A stretch of DNA of 64,000 nucleotides from Ligula intestinalis (Eukaryota; Platyhelminthes; Cestoda; Diphyllobothriidea; Diphyllobothriidae): NCBI GenBank assembly GCA_036362985.1, contig JAYGXS010000003.1, positions 46,091,436 through 46,155,435 on the forward strand, given 5' to 3'. Below are positions 1 through 9,413 of this stretch, one piece after another (position 1 is the stretch's first letter; every line of letters starts with the position of its first letter). A program made the translations under genes and the position numbers. The notes under the pieces were generated by a model. It was not told the origin of the DNA. It saw nothing but the letters and a program-made list of their open reading frames with translations, and searched no databases.

Positions 1-71
1 ATTTTCCCGGAGATGAAAAATCTGAACTTTCAAAACCGGTATATCAACCAGTAAGCAGATAGGGAAAGCTG

Positions 72-155
72 GCGTGACCCACTGATGAGCTAAACCGCTT
101 GCAGCTGTGTCACGCAGCGGCATAATACCGGCGAAACGCGTGGCTTGGTCTTTAA
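72..155 (+). ncRNA. Hammerhead ribozyme motif, array unit 1
   Basis: CTGATGA lies at 82-88 and GAAA at 133-136. After GAAA come CGC and GUG, which can pair as a loopless stem III, as in schistosome hammerheads. The base expected to be U16.1 is G here, so the cleavage site looks damaged. Stem I can form between GACCCA before the core and TTGGTC after it, with one mismatch. Stem II is long and contains an inner hairpin. Probably a decayed ribozyme. Confidence 0.6.
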
Positions 156-408
156 GCAAGTACCTACGCTATTAGTATGTTAAGGAACAACGACAGTTTA
201 TACTACTGAGGACTGTCTGGTGGCCGCATGTGTATATTTCACAGAGGTTGATGTGTTTCAACACAAATATAAACATACAATTTCGGTCTACACCTATAGA
301 CTTTCAATATTCTGACATATACGGCGATCAGAAATTAATTTTCCCGGAGATAAAAAATCTGAACTTTTAAAACCCATATATCAACGAGAAAGCAGCTAGG
401 GAAAGCTG

Positions 409-492
409 ACGTGACCCACTGATGAGCTGCATCCCTCGCAGCTGTGTCAAGCAGCGGCTGTGTACCAGCGAACCAAGCGTGTGGGCCTTTAA
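409..492 (+). ncRNA. Hammerhead ribozyme motif, array unit 2 (core mutated)
   Basis: CTGATGA lies at 419-425, but the second core box reads GAAC (470-473) instead of GAAA, a change expected to abolish activity. A duplicated 3' half follows at about 555-590 and reads AAAACACGTGTC then TTGGTCTTTTAGC. It preserves the palindromic stem III and the UC cleavage dinucleotide but lacks its own CTGATGA. Confidence 0.5.
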
Positions 493-832
493 GCAAGTAC
501 ATAGGCTGTTTTATGGTACGCTAAAACGTCAATTTATACTACTGAGGACTGTCTGGCAAAACACGTGTCTTGGTCTTTTAGCAATACCTAGGCTGTTAGT
601 ATGGTAAGTTACAACGTCAATTTATACTGCAGAGGAATATCTGATGGCAGTATGTGTATATTTCACAGGGGTTGACGGGTTTCAACACAAACATAAACTT
701 ACAATTTCGGTCTATGCCTATAGACCTTCAATATACTGATATAAACGGTGATCAGAAATTAATTTCTCCGGAGTATAAAAAGCTGAACTTTCAAAACCGG
801 TATATCAACCAGTAATCAGATAGGGAAAGCTG

Positions 833-911
833 GCCTGTCTCACTGATGAGGCGGACCCCTCGCAGCTGTTTTAAACAGCGGCAGTATACTGGCGAAACAA
901 GTTTTCTGGGC
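833..911 (+). ncRNA. Hammerhead ribozyme motif, array unit 3
   Basis: CTGATGA lies at 843-849 and GAAA at 894-897. Stem I can form between GTCTCA before the core and TGGGCC after the cleavage position. Stem III (CAA/GUU region) is degenerate. The UC dinucleotide before TGGGCC is kept. Confidence 0.55.
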
Positions 912-1171
912 CTTTAAGCAAGTACCTAGGCCATAAGTATGGTAAGGTACAAAGTCAATCTATACTACTGAGGACTGTCTGGTGATCGCATGTGTATATT
1001 TCACAGAGGTTGATGTGTTTCAACACAAATATAAGCATACAATTTCGGTCTACGCCTATAGACCTTCAATATACTGACATATACGGCGATCAGAAATTAA
1101 TTTTTCCGGAGAATACAAAAGCTGAACTTTTAAAACCGGCATATCAACGAGAAACCAGCTAGGGAAAGCTG

Positions 1172-1254
1172 GCGTGACCCACTGATGAGCCAGACCCCCC
1201 GCAGCTGTGTCAAGCGGCGTCAGAATACCGGCGAAACACGTTTTTGGGCCTTTT
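1172..1254 (+). ncRNA. Hammerhead ribozyme motif, array unit 4
   Basis: CTGATGA lies at 1182-1188 and GAAA at 1233-1236. Stem II closes with GCC against GGC next to the core, with an inner CCGC/GCGG hairpin. Stem I pairs CCCA with TGGG. Stem III reads CAC then GUU, one change from the palindrome seen in the copy at 49991-49998. The cleavage dinucleotide would be UU, which fits the UH rule. Confidence 0.6.
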
Positions 1255-1318
1255 AGCAAGTACCTAGGCAGTTATTATGGTAAGTTACAAGGTCAAGTTT
1301 TACTACTGTGGACTTTGG

Positions 1319-1777
1319 AATTTATATTTGTTCGAATTTGGAATTTATATTTTTGAGCGATGGTGCGGCACTATCGTTACAATGTTTAATTCAAAAAAAT
1401 AAAAGTTCGAAAAAGAATTTGACAATATGTGCAATAAGACGTAGAAAGTTGTAATAAACTTAGCAGATATTGTCCTTTTGGGGCAACATTTAGCAATGTT
1501 TTGCGGGTTATTTGAACTAAAAACCAAAACTTATGGCAGTTAGAAAAAACTCTTACAGTGAAAAGGGAGACGGTGTTCAACAGGCCTCCATGTTCAAAAA
1601 GTGTGTAAGAGAACAAAATTGCTTACGAAGATAGTAGTAGGAATATAGTAGTAGAGCAGAAATAGGTGTGGGTGTTCTGATGAAGGTGCGTAGTCAACGA
1701 AACTGCAGCATTTTAGACTGAGTACTTACGCGTGGCTTCGTTTGATTCAGCGTTGGTTAATGGAAACATCTAGGTCT
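1319..1777. other. No feature recognised
   Basis: AT-rich spacer between the satellite array and the LINE 3' end. It starts with a short imperfect duplication of a TTTGGAATTTATATTT-like string at 1313-1352. No convincing ORF or structured RNA was seen. Confidence 0.5.
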
Positions 1778-2564
1778 TCAGGGGACACGAGGCAGCGAGA
1801 ATAGTTTCAAGCGGACCTCCTCAATTCCCGGTGGTCCTTTCCCGGAGTCATGGCGAAAGCTGCTCGGAAAAGATGAAGCGAATAAAAGGTTTATAGAATC
1901 AGTGTTAAGATAAATGTGCAGTCTCCGTTTGAAAGCAGACAGTCTAATTAACGACCTTATTTCGATTGGCAAGTTATTCCTAGGAAAGCTATATCTGGAG
2001 GCCATAAGCAAAGAGCGTTTACATGAGGAAGATGCAGGAGGGGGTATAATAAGGGCCGAATTTCTCAGGTTGTAGGGACGGCTGAGGGGTTAATGACAGA
2101 AGTCCCAGGGTGATTTGTGCTATTTTCAAGGCGAGAAAGGAGAAAAAAGTCTGCTTCCAATCTCCTGACCCAAAGGAACCTTAGTTTCGTTAATTGGCAT
2201 CTATTTGAGTAAGAAGTTTTCGTGTGAACTTTTTTTGAATTTTTTCGATTTTTGAATGGCTAACTTCATTCATGAGACCGAAAAAGGGGCAACAGTATTC
2301 TAAGATGGGAAGCACGAATATACGATAAAGTCTTAATTTCGTTTCAGGAAGACAGAAATTATAAGAGATAAAGCCGAAAATCTGTGCGGCTTTGGCTGTA
2401 ATTCTATCGGCGTGAGGAGAAAGGTCTAATTTATTGGTGTAGCTTAATCCTAGGTCCTTGATACTGGAACATTCAGTCATTGGGTAGCCTTGAAAAATAA
2501 CAGGTTGTGGCAGCCTTTCAGGCCCAAAGCACATGTATCGGCACGTAGAAGGTGAGAACTCCAT
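1778..2564 (-). pseudogene. LINE reverse transcriptase thumb and C-terminal region
   Basis: The reading after the catalytic site contains KDLGLSYTNKL and LRLYRIFVLPILEYCCPFF, the typical segments after the palm in CR1/Jockey elements. A later piece (2011-1778) has LPIEIRSL followed by FKRRLHIYL, the usual end of these proteins. The two parts are in different frames. Confidence 0.75.
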
Positions 2565-2639
2565 CTGCCATATTGAGCTCCACGCCGAAAGAGCGTGCAG
2601 ATCAGAATGAATTTGTTCTAGGCATCTAGCGGCCGTAGA

Positions 2640-3149
2640 GTTAGAGAAGGAGTAAACACACTTGAGATCATCTGCATAAATATAAGATTGGGAGTGTTAA
2701 ACACTCAATGAGATAACATTTATGTAAAGCAAGAAGAGCAGAGGACCTAGCACAGTACCTTGAAGGACACCACTCAAAATTGCGGTAGGAGTAGAGTATG
2801 AGGATCTCACTAAGACCTTTTGTTGTCGATTTGAAAGATAAGATCTGATGAAGTCAGTAAGAGGACTGCGAAATCCTACAGCCTCTATTTTGGCTAGGAG
2901 CCTCCTGTGAGGAACTTTATCAAATGCTTTACTAAGGTCAAAATAGATAAGTATCACAGATAGATGATCATTACGAAGAGAAGTAAGTAGATTTAGAAAA
3001 GACATGTGGCATGTTTCACAAGATCGGTCCGGTAAAAAGCCATGCTGTGAGGAGCTGAGAATGTTATTGTTTATGCAGAAATGGGTAATCTTTTTGGTAA
3101 TTATTTTCTTCAACGAGTTTAGCCAGAGAGGGCGTTTTATGAACACCAC
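2640..3149 (-). pseudogene. LINE reverse transcriptase palm/fingers
   Basis: Motifs in order: QHGFLPDRSCETC, then YFDLSKAFDKVPH (the catalytic Asp of motif A), then LSGVLQGTVLGPLLFLLYIN (motif B/primer grip region). The expected YADD box should follow; the reading frame breaks near 2690, and a MQMISSVF-like remnant lies where YADDLK is expected. Non-functional. Confidence 0.85.
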
Positions 3150-3194
3150 GATAATTATGAATATCTGATCGGGTACCAGATTTAAATATGGGAA

Positions 3195-4732
3195 TTATAA
3201 AAGAAGTTTTCCAGTAGTCCGGGAAAAGTCATTCTCAAGAAACACTGGAAATACCTTACTTAGTAAGGGTGGGAAATCTCTTAATTGTTTGATGAGTGAG
3301 TTTGGAATGTTATCAGTTCCAAACGAATGTGAATTTTTAAGACGACTTATTTCTTTTTGAATACAAGCGGGTGATAAATTAAGGGTACTGAGATTTGAAT
3401 CCCACAGCAGGGGGATTACAGGAGTGGGGCTAGTTTCGATGGTAAAGAACTTGGCAAAAAATGAATTTAGCAATGCTGCTTTCTCCGAATCCTCTGTAAC
3501 AAAATGATTGTTGCTATTGAGTAAGGGTGGAATGACTTTCTGAAGCTTAGCCGACGACCGAAGACGGAAGACTTGAGCAACTGATCTGGAAGAATTCGCA
3601 TCACGTAATGCTGTGGCCTCTCTACGCCTATCTCGTGCAAGCCTTATTTTAAGCGCTAATTCAAATATTTGCGCTATTCTTAAGTGAACTGATAAAGAGC
3701 TATAAGACGTATTCTTAAGTTGTTTTGGTAAATTCTTAAATCTTTTTTGGCGAAAATGTGGCACAGTAGAAGAAGCTGAATTTGATTTAAAAATTTTAGG
3801 TGGGATAAGAGCCTGAATATTTTCTGTAAGGTTTTGCAATAGCTCCTGGAAGAAGTAGTGATCGTTAGTTGAAAATATGCTTTGCCAATCTAGGGTTCGT
3901 TCGAAATCATTTATTAATACATGGTTAACGCAACCAAAGTCGAGGTTATTGCATTTTACCTCGGGCTTTTTAGAAAGAGAGACTGGAAAACAACAGTGAA
4001 TTAAGGCGTGGTCACTTATGAAAATATCACGATGAAAATTCATAAAAAGAGGGTGGACATCATTTGTAAAAATTAAATCTAAATTGTTGTCATTTCTGGT
4101 CACTGAACTGACCAGTTGTGACATGTTTGAAAAGTTAATAATGTCAACCAATTTCTTAAATCTTGGTGGACAGGTATTTGCATGCAAGTCAATGCCTGGC
4201 AAATTAAAATCACTTACAATTATTCTGACATCGAATTGGGTCCCTGCAACTTTTTCAAACATTTCACACAGCTGCATTTCATTACTTGAGTTACAGGGGG
4301 GATTGTAGACACACCCAATTATCGCTTTTTTTATTGTGTGGCAGGATGACTGAAATAAGGCAAACATTTCCAGAAAATGACGAAATGCTCAGATGATACG
4401 GGAAATGTACAAAGGATGATTTAATATCAAGAAGGAAACCACCACCACGCTTTTCAATGCGGTCTTGTCTGTACAAACTATAATTATCTATGGCGAGTGT
4501 CGAGTCAGAAATAAGAGTTTGTCCAAGATTCAGTGACACAGAGCACATCTGGATCAAGCTCAAATGCTACTGTTTTAAGTTCTGTCATCTTATTAACAAC
4601 TGATCTCGCATTGAGTGAGACTATACTGAGCGTATCCTTCAGATGCAGGTTACGCTCGTCAATATTTATAAAAAAGGAAAACTTGGTGGTGGAAAGGGAA
4701 ACGGCATGGTAGAAACAAAAGGTGGAAAGCAA
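3195..4732 (-). pseudogene. LINE APE-type endonuclease and linker
   Basis: The start has LNARSVVNK and LCVTESW, the first two conserved boxes of apurinic-like endonucleases. RGGGFLLDIKSS follows in another frame. Then come SDFNLPGID (normally GDFN), LDLIFTND and SDHALIHC, the last two being the catalytic C-terminal boxes. The rest (about 3900-3195) is the linker before the RT. At least two frameshifts are present. Confidence 0.8.
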
Positions 4733-4746
4733 ACTGGCCCTGGTCT

Positions 4747-5061
4747 TTAGTTTGTCAAGTAATTATTATCAAATGAACGGTGCCTATTGTAGAAAGGCAT
4801 ATTAGAGGGGGATCCATAGAAAGAGCGGCTAAAGTGTGGCATGGGAAAACCAGGAGGGGGCATAAATATAGGATTTTGAGGCATTATATCAAAATTTGAC
4901 GGAAAATTTGCCTTCGAAAATTGCATGACTGGTTTTGAACAACGGTTAATTTTATTAGCTGGCTGAATTCTTTGGGGATGTTGATGAGGTTTGGGGATAG
5001 GAAAAGCGCTAGCTTGAGCAGTTGGGTCTTTGTTAGATACTGAGTTATTATCGGTAATCAT
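4747..5061 (-). pseudogene. Proline-rich ORF1-like segment of the LINE
   Basis: A 104-residue open stretch rich in Pro, Phe, Asn and Met with PPPGFPMPHF-type segments, directly upstream of the endonuclease on the same strand. No zinc knuckle or coiled coil is visible. Assigned to the element by position only. Confidence 0.4.
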
Positions 5062-5266
5062 ATTGCCGAATTTGAAAACCGACGTAGATTTACTAGGAGC
5101 GTTCGTAGGTTTATCGGAATGTTAAGCTATCACAGACGTGGTTGGTTTAGAAGGAGAACGACTTGACGAGGCTACAATCTCACTCGCATCACAAGTAAGG
5201 TGAATGGGAGAAGCACCAGGGGAAACTGACATTGATCTTGAGGGATGTGGGCTTATTTGAGCGGGA

Positions 5267-5335
5267 GGGCCCAGGACTCTTGTCTGCTCTGCTGTCAGTT
5301 GTTTGGAGAACAGATTACGGACGATATTGGCGTGA
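5267..5335 (-). repeat. Inverted Penelope fragment (arm 1 of a local inverted repeat)
   Basis: On the minus strand this reads SKQLTAEQTRVLG, nearly identical to the plus-strand Penelope segment at 5511-5577. The two form an inverted repeat of about 68 bp with about 175 bp between. It abuts the upstream edge of the LINE, suggesting insertion or rearrangement inside a PLE. Confidence 0.7.
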
Positions 5336-5854
5336 AAGAGTATAAGGCAACAATTGAGGAGGAAAAAGCGGAATGTACAACAATCCTCGGAGAATTTCTG
5401 ATAAAGTATCTTCACCGCACCATAGCTTTAAATGCCAGACGCATTCGTGATACACGCGACGCCAAACTGACGCAGAAATTGACCGGATTGTGCAAAAAGA
5501 ATGCCAACCTCTGTCACGCCAATATCATCCATAATCTGTCCTCCAAACAACTGACAGCAGAGCAGACAAGAGTCCTGGGTTATGCCGCCTGCTTCAATAA
5601 TATGGATGCCAACCCAGTTGACTTCATCGCGGCTGCGAAAATCTATCATTTGCGAAGCTCCAATTCCCGAAGAACGCTGAAATCTGCTACTAAAGCGAAT
5701 ATCATCTAGACTGATGCCCCACAAAAAATGCAAGGTGCTCTCGAAAACAGAAGGTGAAGCATTACGCACACTGAAGGCCGAAAAAGCCATTGTCATTCTT
5801 CCAGCTAACAAACGACGGTCTACAGTTATTCTAAACAAAGAGGACTACGTCAAC
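5330..5854 (+). pseudogene. Penelope-like element, N-terminal reverse transcriptase fragment
   Basis: The first part (to 5709) contains the basic stretch LNARRIRDTRDAKLTQKL and then NLSSKQLTAEQTRVLG, the box preceding the RT in Penelope-like proteins. After a stop and frameshift near 5710 comes EALRTLKAEKAIVILPANKR with TVILNKEDYVNK, matching the PLE consensus L..L..D..I.ILPADKGR.TVV....Y..K. It ends abruptly at about 5854, where Gypsy sequence begins. No catalytic YADD remains here. Confidence 0.75.
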
Positions 5855-6520
5855 AAAGTCTGTACATCTGGTCCTCCTGCTTTCGTTTGGCTGAGACGAC
5901 TGGCATCTACCCGCCTGCAAGTCGGTAAGGCAGATATATAACATATGCTGCGGCTGGGCGTCATCCGACATTCCGAGAGTCCCTGAGCGTGACCTATGCA
6001 AAGGGTGCCAAAGACAACGTTAGGCGATTGGCGACCCTGAGGCGAGTACTGAGCTCTAAACAACATGAAAATGCCCTATCGGTACCCAGTGCCTCATCTT
6101 TAGGACTTTGCTGGAACCCTTTTCGGAAAAGCATTTTTCTCGAACATTGATTCGTGCCTTTCATCAAATCCCTGCCGCTCCCGATGATGTCCCCAAAACA
6201 ACCATTAATACAACTTTTGAATTGTTCTAGTTCGTCCATATGACATTCGGTCTTCGCAATGCTGCCCAAACTTTCCAGAGGTTAATCGAACAGGTACCAC
6301 GTAGGCTGCCGTTTGTTCACACATACACAGATGACCTCTTGGTGGCTAGTCGGAGTGCGGAAGAGCACAAGGACAACCTAGCCCTGGTTTTTGATCGCCT
6401 CAACCAGTTCGGTGTCATTATAAAAATCTTACCGTTGATGCAAACCCCTTGCATAGATTTCACTATTCTCCTTTCGTCCAATTTCGTTAATCAACGAACT
6501 ACGGTGTAGGAGGGGAGCAG
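5855..6520 (+). pseudogene. Gypsy reverse transcriptase fragment with polypurine tract and LTR start
   Basis: SGPPAFVWLRRLASTRLQ begins directly after the PLE. It corresponds to the Gypsy RT entry segment (GPPV..RARRL.P.RL). After a damaged 250-bp stretch the frame resumes with IRAFHQIPAAPDDVPK, an in-frame TAG, and MTFGLRNAAQTFQRL. YTDDLLVAS then supplies the YxDD catalytic box. A purine tract (GGAGGGGAGCAG, about 6508-6520) followed by TTGTAGTGAGCG looks like a PPT and 3' LTR start. Most of the RNase H and all of the integrase are missing. Confidence 0.75.
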
Positions 6521-7178
6521 TTGTAGTGAGCGCTAGCGCCACCCTTGGAACCCGTAGTCGCTAACTCATTAAACCAAGGCTGCAGTCACACTGATTGCCC
6601 GCACCCTGGCCATCTCTCGCTCAATTTTTGGCGTGATCTACTAACACGCGATGTCGCGATCTGACCAATTACCATCAAGGCTGACCGAGAAAGAGGCAAC
6701 TTTCGGTGTCCACCCGGATTGCTGCCGCTAGACGCAGGCATCGTCATTGGCCGATGTGACGAAATCACGCTCTCACACGGTCCTCGCGATCGAAAGCCAT
6801 GCCAGTCCGAGTGGCAGCACCATAGCCCTCAGGATGAAGCCTGCTACAGGGCTCGGCGTCCGCAACCGCCATCACATCGGAAGGGAGCTTCAACTGAGTC
6901 ATCCCCAAAGTTCTTGAAAAATTTCCTGAATGTCTTAAGCTAGTGACAGTTCTCTTGAACAGAGGATAGCTTTGCTGATTTTTGATATTTCTGGGTAGCT
7001 AATTACGAATAGCATTGGCGTTTACTTAAAAAAACGGACGACTTGATCACTAGTGCATCGAGAATGGTTAAACTGCTATAGAATAGTAAGGCGATTAGGT
7101 GTATGACTGCTTCAAAGTATAAATAGTAAAAATCCCTTCTGTGATCGGCAAAGCCACAAAGGATCGAGGCTGGTAAAT

Positions 7179-7514
7179 TTTAGCGCCGGCGCCGAGCCCG
7201 CAAAGTGTCACGTGACTGCGCTCCTCTACCTGCTTCTGGCACAGCCAACCACAGCTGCCGGAGGTAACTATTGGCCAAGCTGTTGATCAAGTGGCCAGTT
7301 GCTCAATCTCGCACAACGTTTATGCATTCACGCCCATAGCACTCTAGCTGACAGACGTGCGTGCAGGGCCCAGGACTGACGCGTGTCGAAGCTTGAGACC
7401 ACCACTGCGTTTCTGTATAAATTAAACAACACTCACTGATTTTACCTCTTCCCTTCCTACACGGGGCAGGATAATTGTAGTGCTTTGAGGACACTCAGGG
7501 CTGTGACTTCTACA
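7179..7514 (+). repeat. 5' LTR
   Basis: Left member of the direct-repeat pair. It ends in TTCTACA, three bases before the primer-binding site. The first bases (TTTAGCGCC) appear to have lost a canonical TG start. Confidence 0.65.
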
Positions 7515-7517
7515 AAT

Positions 7518-7538
7518 TGGTGACTGTCCGACGTGATC
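7518..7538 (+). other. Primer-binding site, tRNA-Trp type
   Basis: The segment begins TGGTGAC and ends CCGACGTGATC. This is the complement of the 3' end of tRNA-Trp with a 2-3 base disturbance in the middle. CsRn1-group Gypsy elements of flukes are known to use tRNA-Trp. Location immediately 3' of an LTR supports the call. Confidence 0.65.
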
Positions 7539-8217
7539 AAACCGCAACCTCCTGACGCGTCTGAATGCAAACGGCAAACAAATTTTCACTCTACTTAATC
7601 TACCTGTTTTTTTTTCCTGCATCTCTCATCGTGTCCGCCGATAGGAAAACGCAGTTATCCATATTTTGTGACGAATGAAGGCGGTGTCATCAAGCGGATT
7701 CAGTTACAGAATTTTAACCATATTGTGAGAGTAGTCCTTCAAACACACAAACACTAGATGTTTTCTCTACTCTCGAACGCTTATTTTCAACATCATCGGT
7801 ATACTTTTTTTTATTTTTCCCCAGATGTGCAACCCCTTCTGTGCCTAACTCAATTAAACTCCACTGCATTTGCCACGCTCTGCAATCTTTCCCATCTTCA
7901 AGCCCAAATGACAATGAACTCTTCATTGATGGGTTCTTATAGCTCAGCATTTACTGGGATGCACTATGTCGCACACACTCTTTCCTCTTACACCGACGTG
8001 CCAGTTAACCGGCACACGTTGAGATTAATCCTACAGACCCTCCAACTGGTTCGTAATACTGCACCACCGCACAGATCACAGCATCGGTCTTGCCCAGTTT
8101 CGAGTAACATCTGTCGCCATCCACACGCTCTCAAATCGGCATGTGCACTGGGCTTACTCATGCATTTCCTCGGTTACCTCAATATCGATCTCTCACTTTG
8201 GTCGGTGTCTGGGGAGC

Positions 8218-8546
8218 TATAGCGCCGGCACCAAGCCCACAAAGCGCCACGTGACTGCGCTCCTCTATCTGCTTCGGGGACAGGTGCCGTAGTTTGCTAT
8301 TAACCAAGCAGTTAATCAAGTAGCCAGTGACTCACTTTCGCATAATCTGTATGCATTCACGCCCATAGCAAGCTACAAGACGAAGGCGCGTGCAGGGCCC
8401 GAGCCTGCCGTTTGTCGGGGGTTTCAGACCACCACTGAGTTTCTGTACACATTAAACAACTACTGGTATTACCTTTTCTCTTCCTATACGTGACTGGGCG
8501 TGATAGTTGTAGCGCTCCAAGGAAATTCATGGCTTAGACTCCTACA
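8218..8546 (+). repeat. 3' LTR
   Basis: Right member of the pair, preceded by a short purine run (GGGGAGC) that could be the polypurine tract. Differences from the left LTR are spread throughout (many substitutions and small indels), so the insertion is old. Confidence 0.65.
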
Positions 8547-9413
8547 AAGTGCACAACTTTGACGATACTTCGAATTATGGTGTATTAAGGATAACAACTT
8601 TTATTAAAAAACTATGCCATTTCTGCTTTTTTCCCATACACTTGCACGCAGATGGCTAAAGTGACTGGAATGGAGCTACGTACGTGCAAAAATATGTAGA
8701 TACAATAATATAGTTTCAGCACATGTAGGCATACTTGCTTAAAAAAGTACTACTCGTTCACACATGAAAACGTTCTTACGTCTGTCACATGCTTTGCCTT
8801 TTTCTGCCCCTAAATAAATGTATTGTATTACCACATGTCCATGACATTAATTACGGATGCATGATGCCTGATACCCCTAATTGCGTGTTTGATGAAACAA
8901 TATAAACGCCACTGATCTTTCGCGGAGAATATTAGGGACTGTTTAATCATTTTTCGCCCGTTGACCTATACTAGATCAATTACTGTTGTTGGCATCAGAT
9001 AAATTTCTAGTCGGCATGGAGGACTCCTTCCATTTTATATGCAGTAGTTAATTTAAGATTTATCTGCATTTCAAGATGCTTATCTTGAACGTTTTTATGT
9101 ACACTTTATTGCTCTTTACTCTGTTGATTTGTGCTTCCTTGGCTATTATTTCGTTATTTAAAAATAATCTGTAATTTCTATGAGAATCTTCTTGACTAAT
9201 TTATTTTTTATGTTTAACCTCCATATTCTGTACGTATTCATTTGATGATCCTTTCATATTATTTGGCTGGAAGCAAATCGATGTGAAAATGATCGAGAAA
9301 AAACATAGCAGTAATTGTGCAACTGAATAGCTGAAGTTCTTCTCCAACCCGAGCGATGTCTAGGACAATGCTGTGAACGCGCGCCATCTGTATTGCTAGC
9401 ACGCCACTGTAGC
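8547..9413. other. AT-rich intergenic region upstream of dyskerin
   Basis: No ORF, repeat family or RNA gene was recognised. The last ~150 bases before the ATG at 9414 become GC-richer, as expected for a promoter/5' UTR. No TATA box or initiator could be assigned with confidence. Confidence 0.5.

Larger units (their letters stand above)
1..1318 (+). repeat. Tandem array of ~338-bp units carrying hammerhead ribozyme motifs (retrozyme-like satellite)
   Basis: Four head-to-tail units begin near 1, 338, 762 and 1100, each opening with a variant of ATTTTCCCGG followed by CTGAACTTT. Spacings are 337, 424 and 338 bp. The second unit is longer because the stretch just 3' of its ribozyme (about 467-545) is partly duplicated at about 548-640. 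The last unit breaks off near 1318. Every unit has CTGATGAG followed 40-45 nt later by a CGAAAC-type box, the hammerhead core. Tandem repeats of a few hundred bases with one hammerhead per unit are known from schistosome and other animal retrozyme-like satellites and from PLE terminal repeats. Assignment to that class is inference. The array may continue beyond the window's left edge. Confidence 0.8.
1778..5110 (-). mobile_element. Decayed CR1/Jockey-like non-LTR retrotransposon (LINE)
   Basis: Read on the minus strand, a proline-rich ORF1-like segment (5061-4747) is followed by an APE-type endonuclease (4732 to about 3900), a linker, the reverse transcriptase (3149 to about 2560) and the thumb/C-terminal region (2564-1778). 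The order matches CR1/Jockey-like LINEs. Frames shift at least at about 4540, 4300, 3190 and 2680, and stops interrupt the reading, so it is inactive. The upstream edge runs into a Penelope fragment near 5267. Clade assignment is by motif only; the broad call of LINE is secure. Confidence 0.85.
7179..8546 (+). mobile_element. Internally deleted LTR retrotransposon
   Basis: Two direct repeats of about 330 bp flank a 703-bp interior. Both begin TAGCGCC and share CACGTGACTGCGCTCCTCTA, TGCATTCACGCCCATAGCA and the T(G)TAGYGCT segment. Both end in CTACA. A tRNA-Trp-type primer-binding site follows the left repeat. The interior has no recognisable gag or pol; the 154-residue ORF at 7758-8222 resembles nothing I know. 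A non-autonomous or deletion derivative is the simplest reading. Confidence 0.7.

Noticed and set aside
8547..9413. Possible upstream exon of dyskerin
   Set aside because: The ATG at 9414 already gives the expected Lys-rich leader and no in-frame upstream exon was seen.
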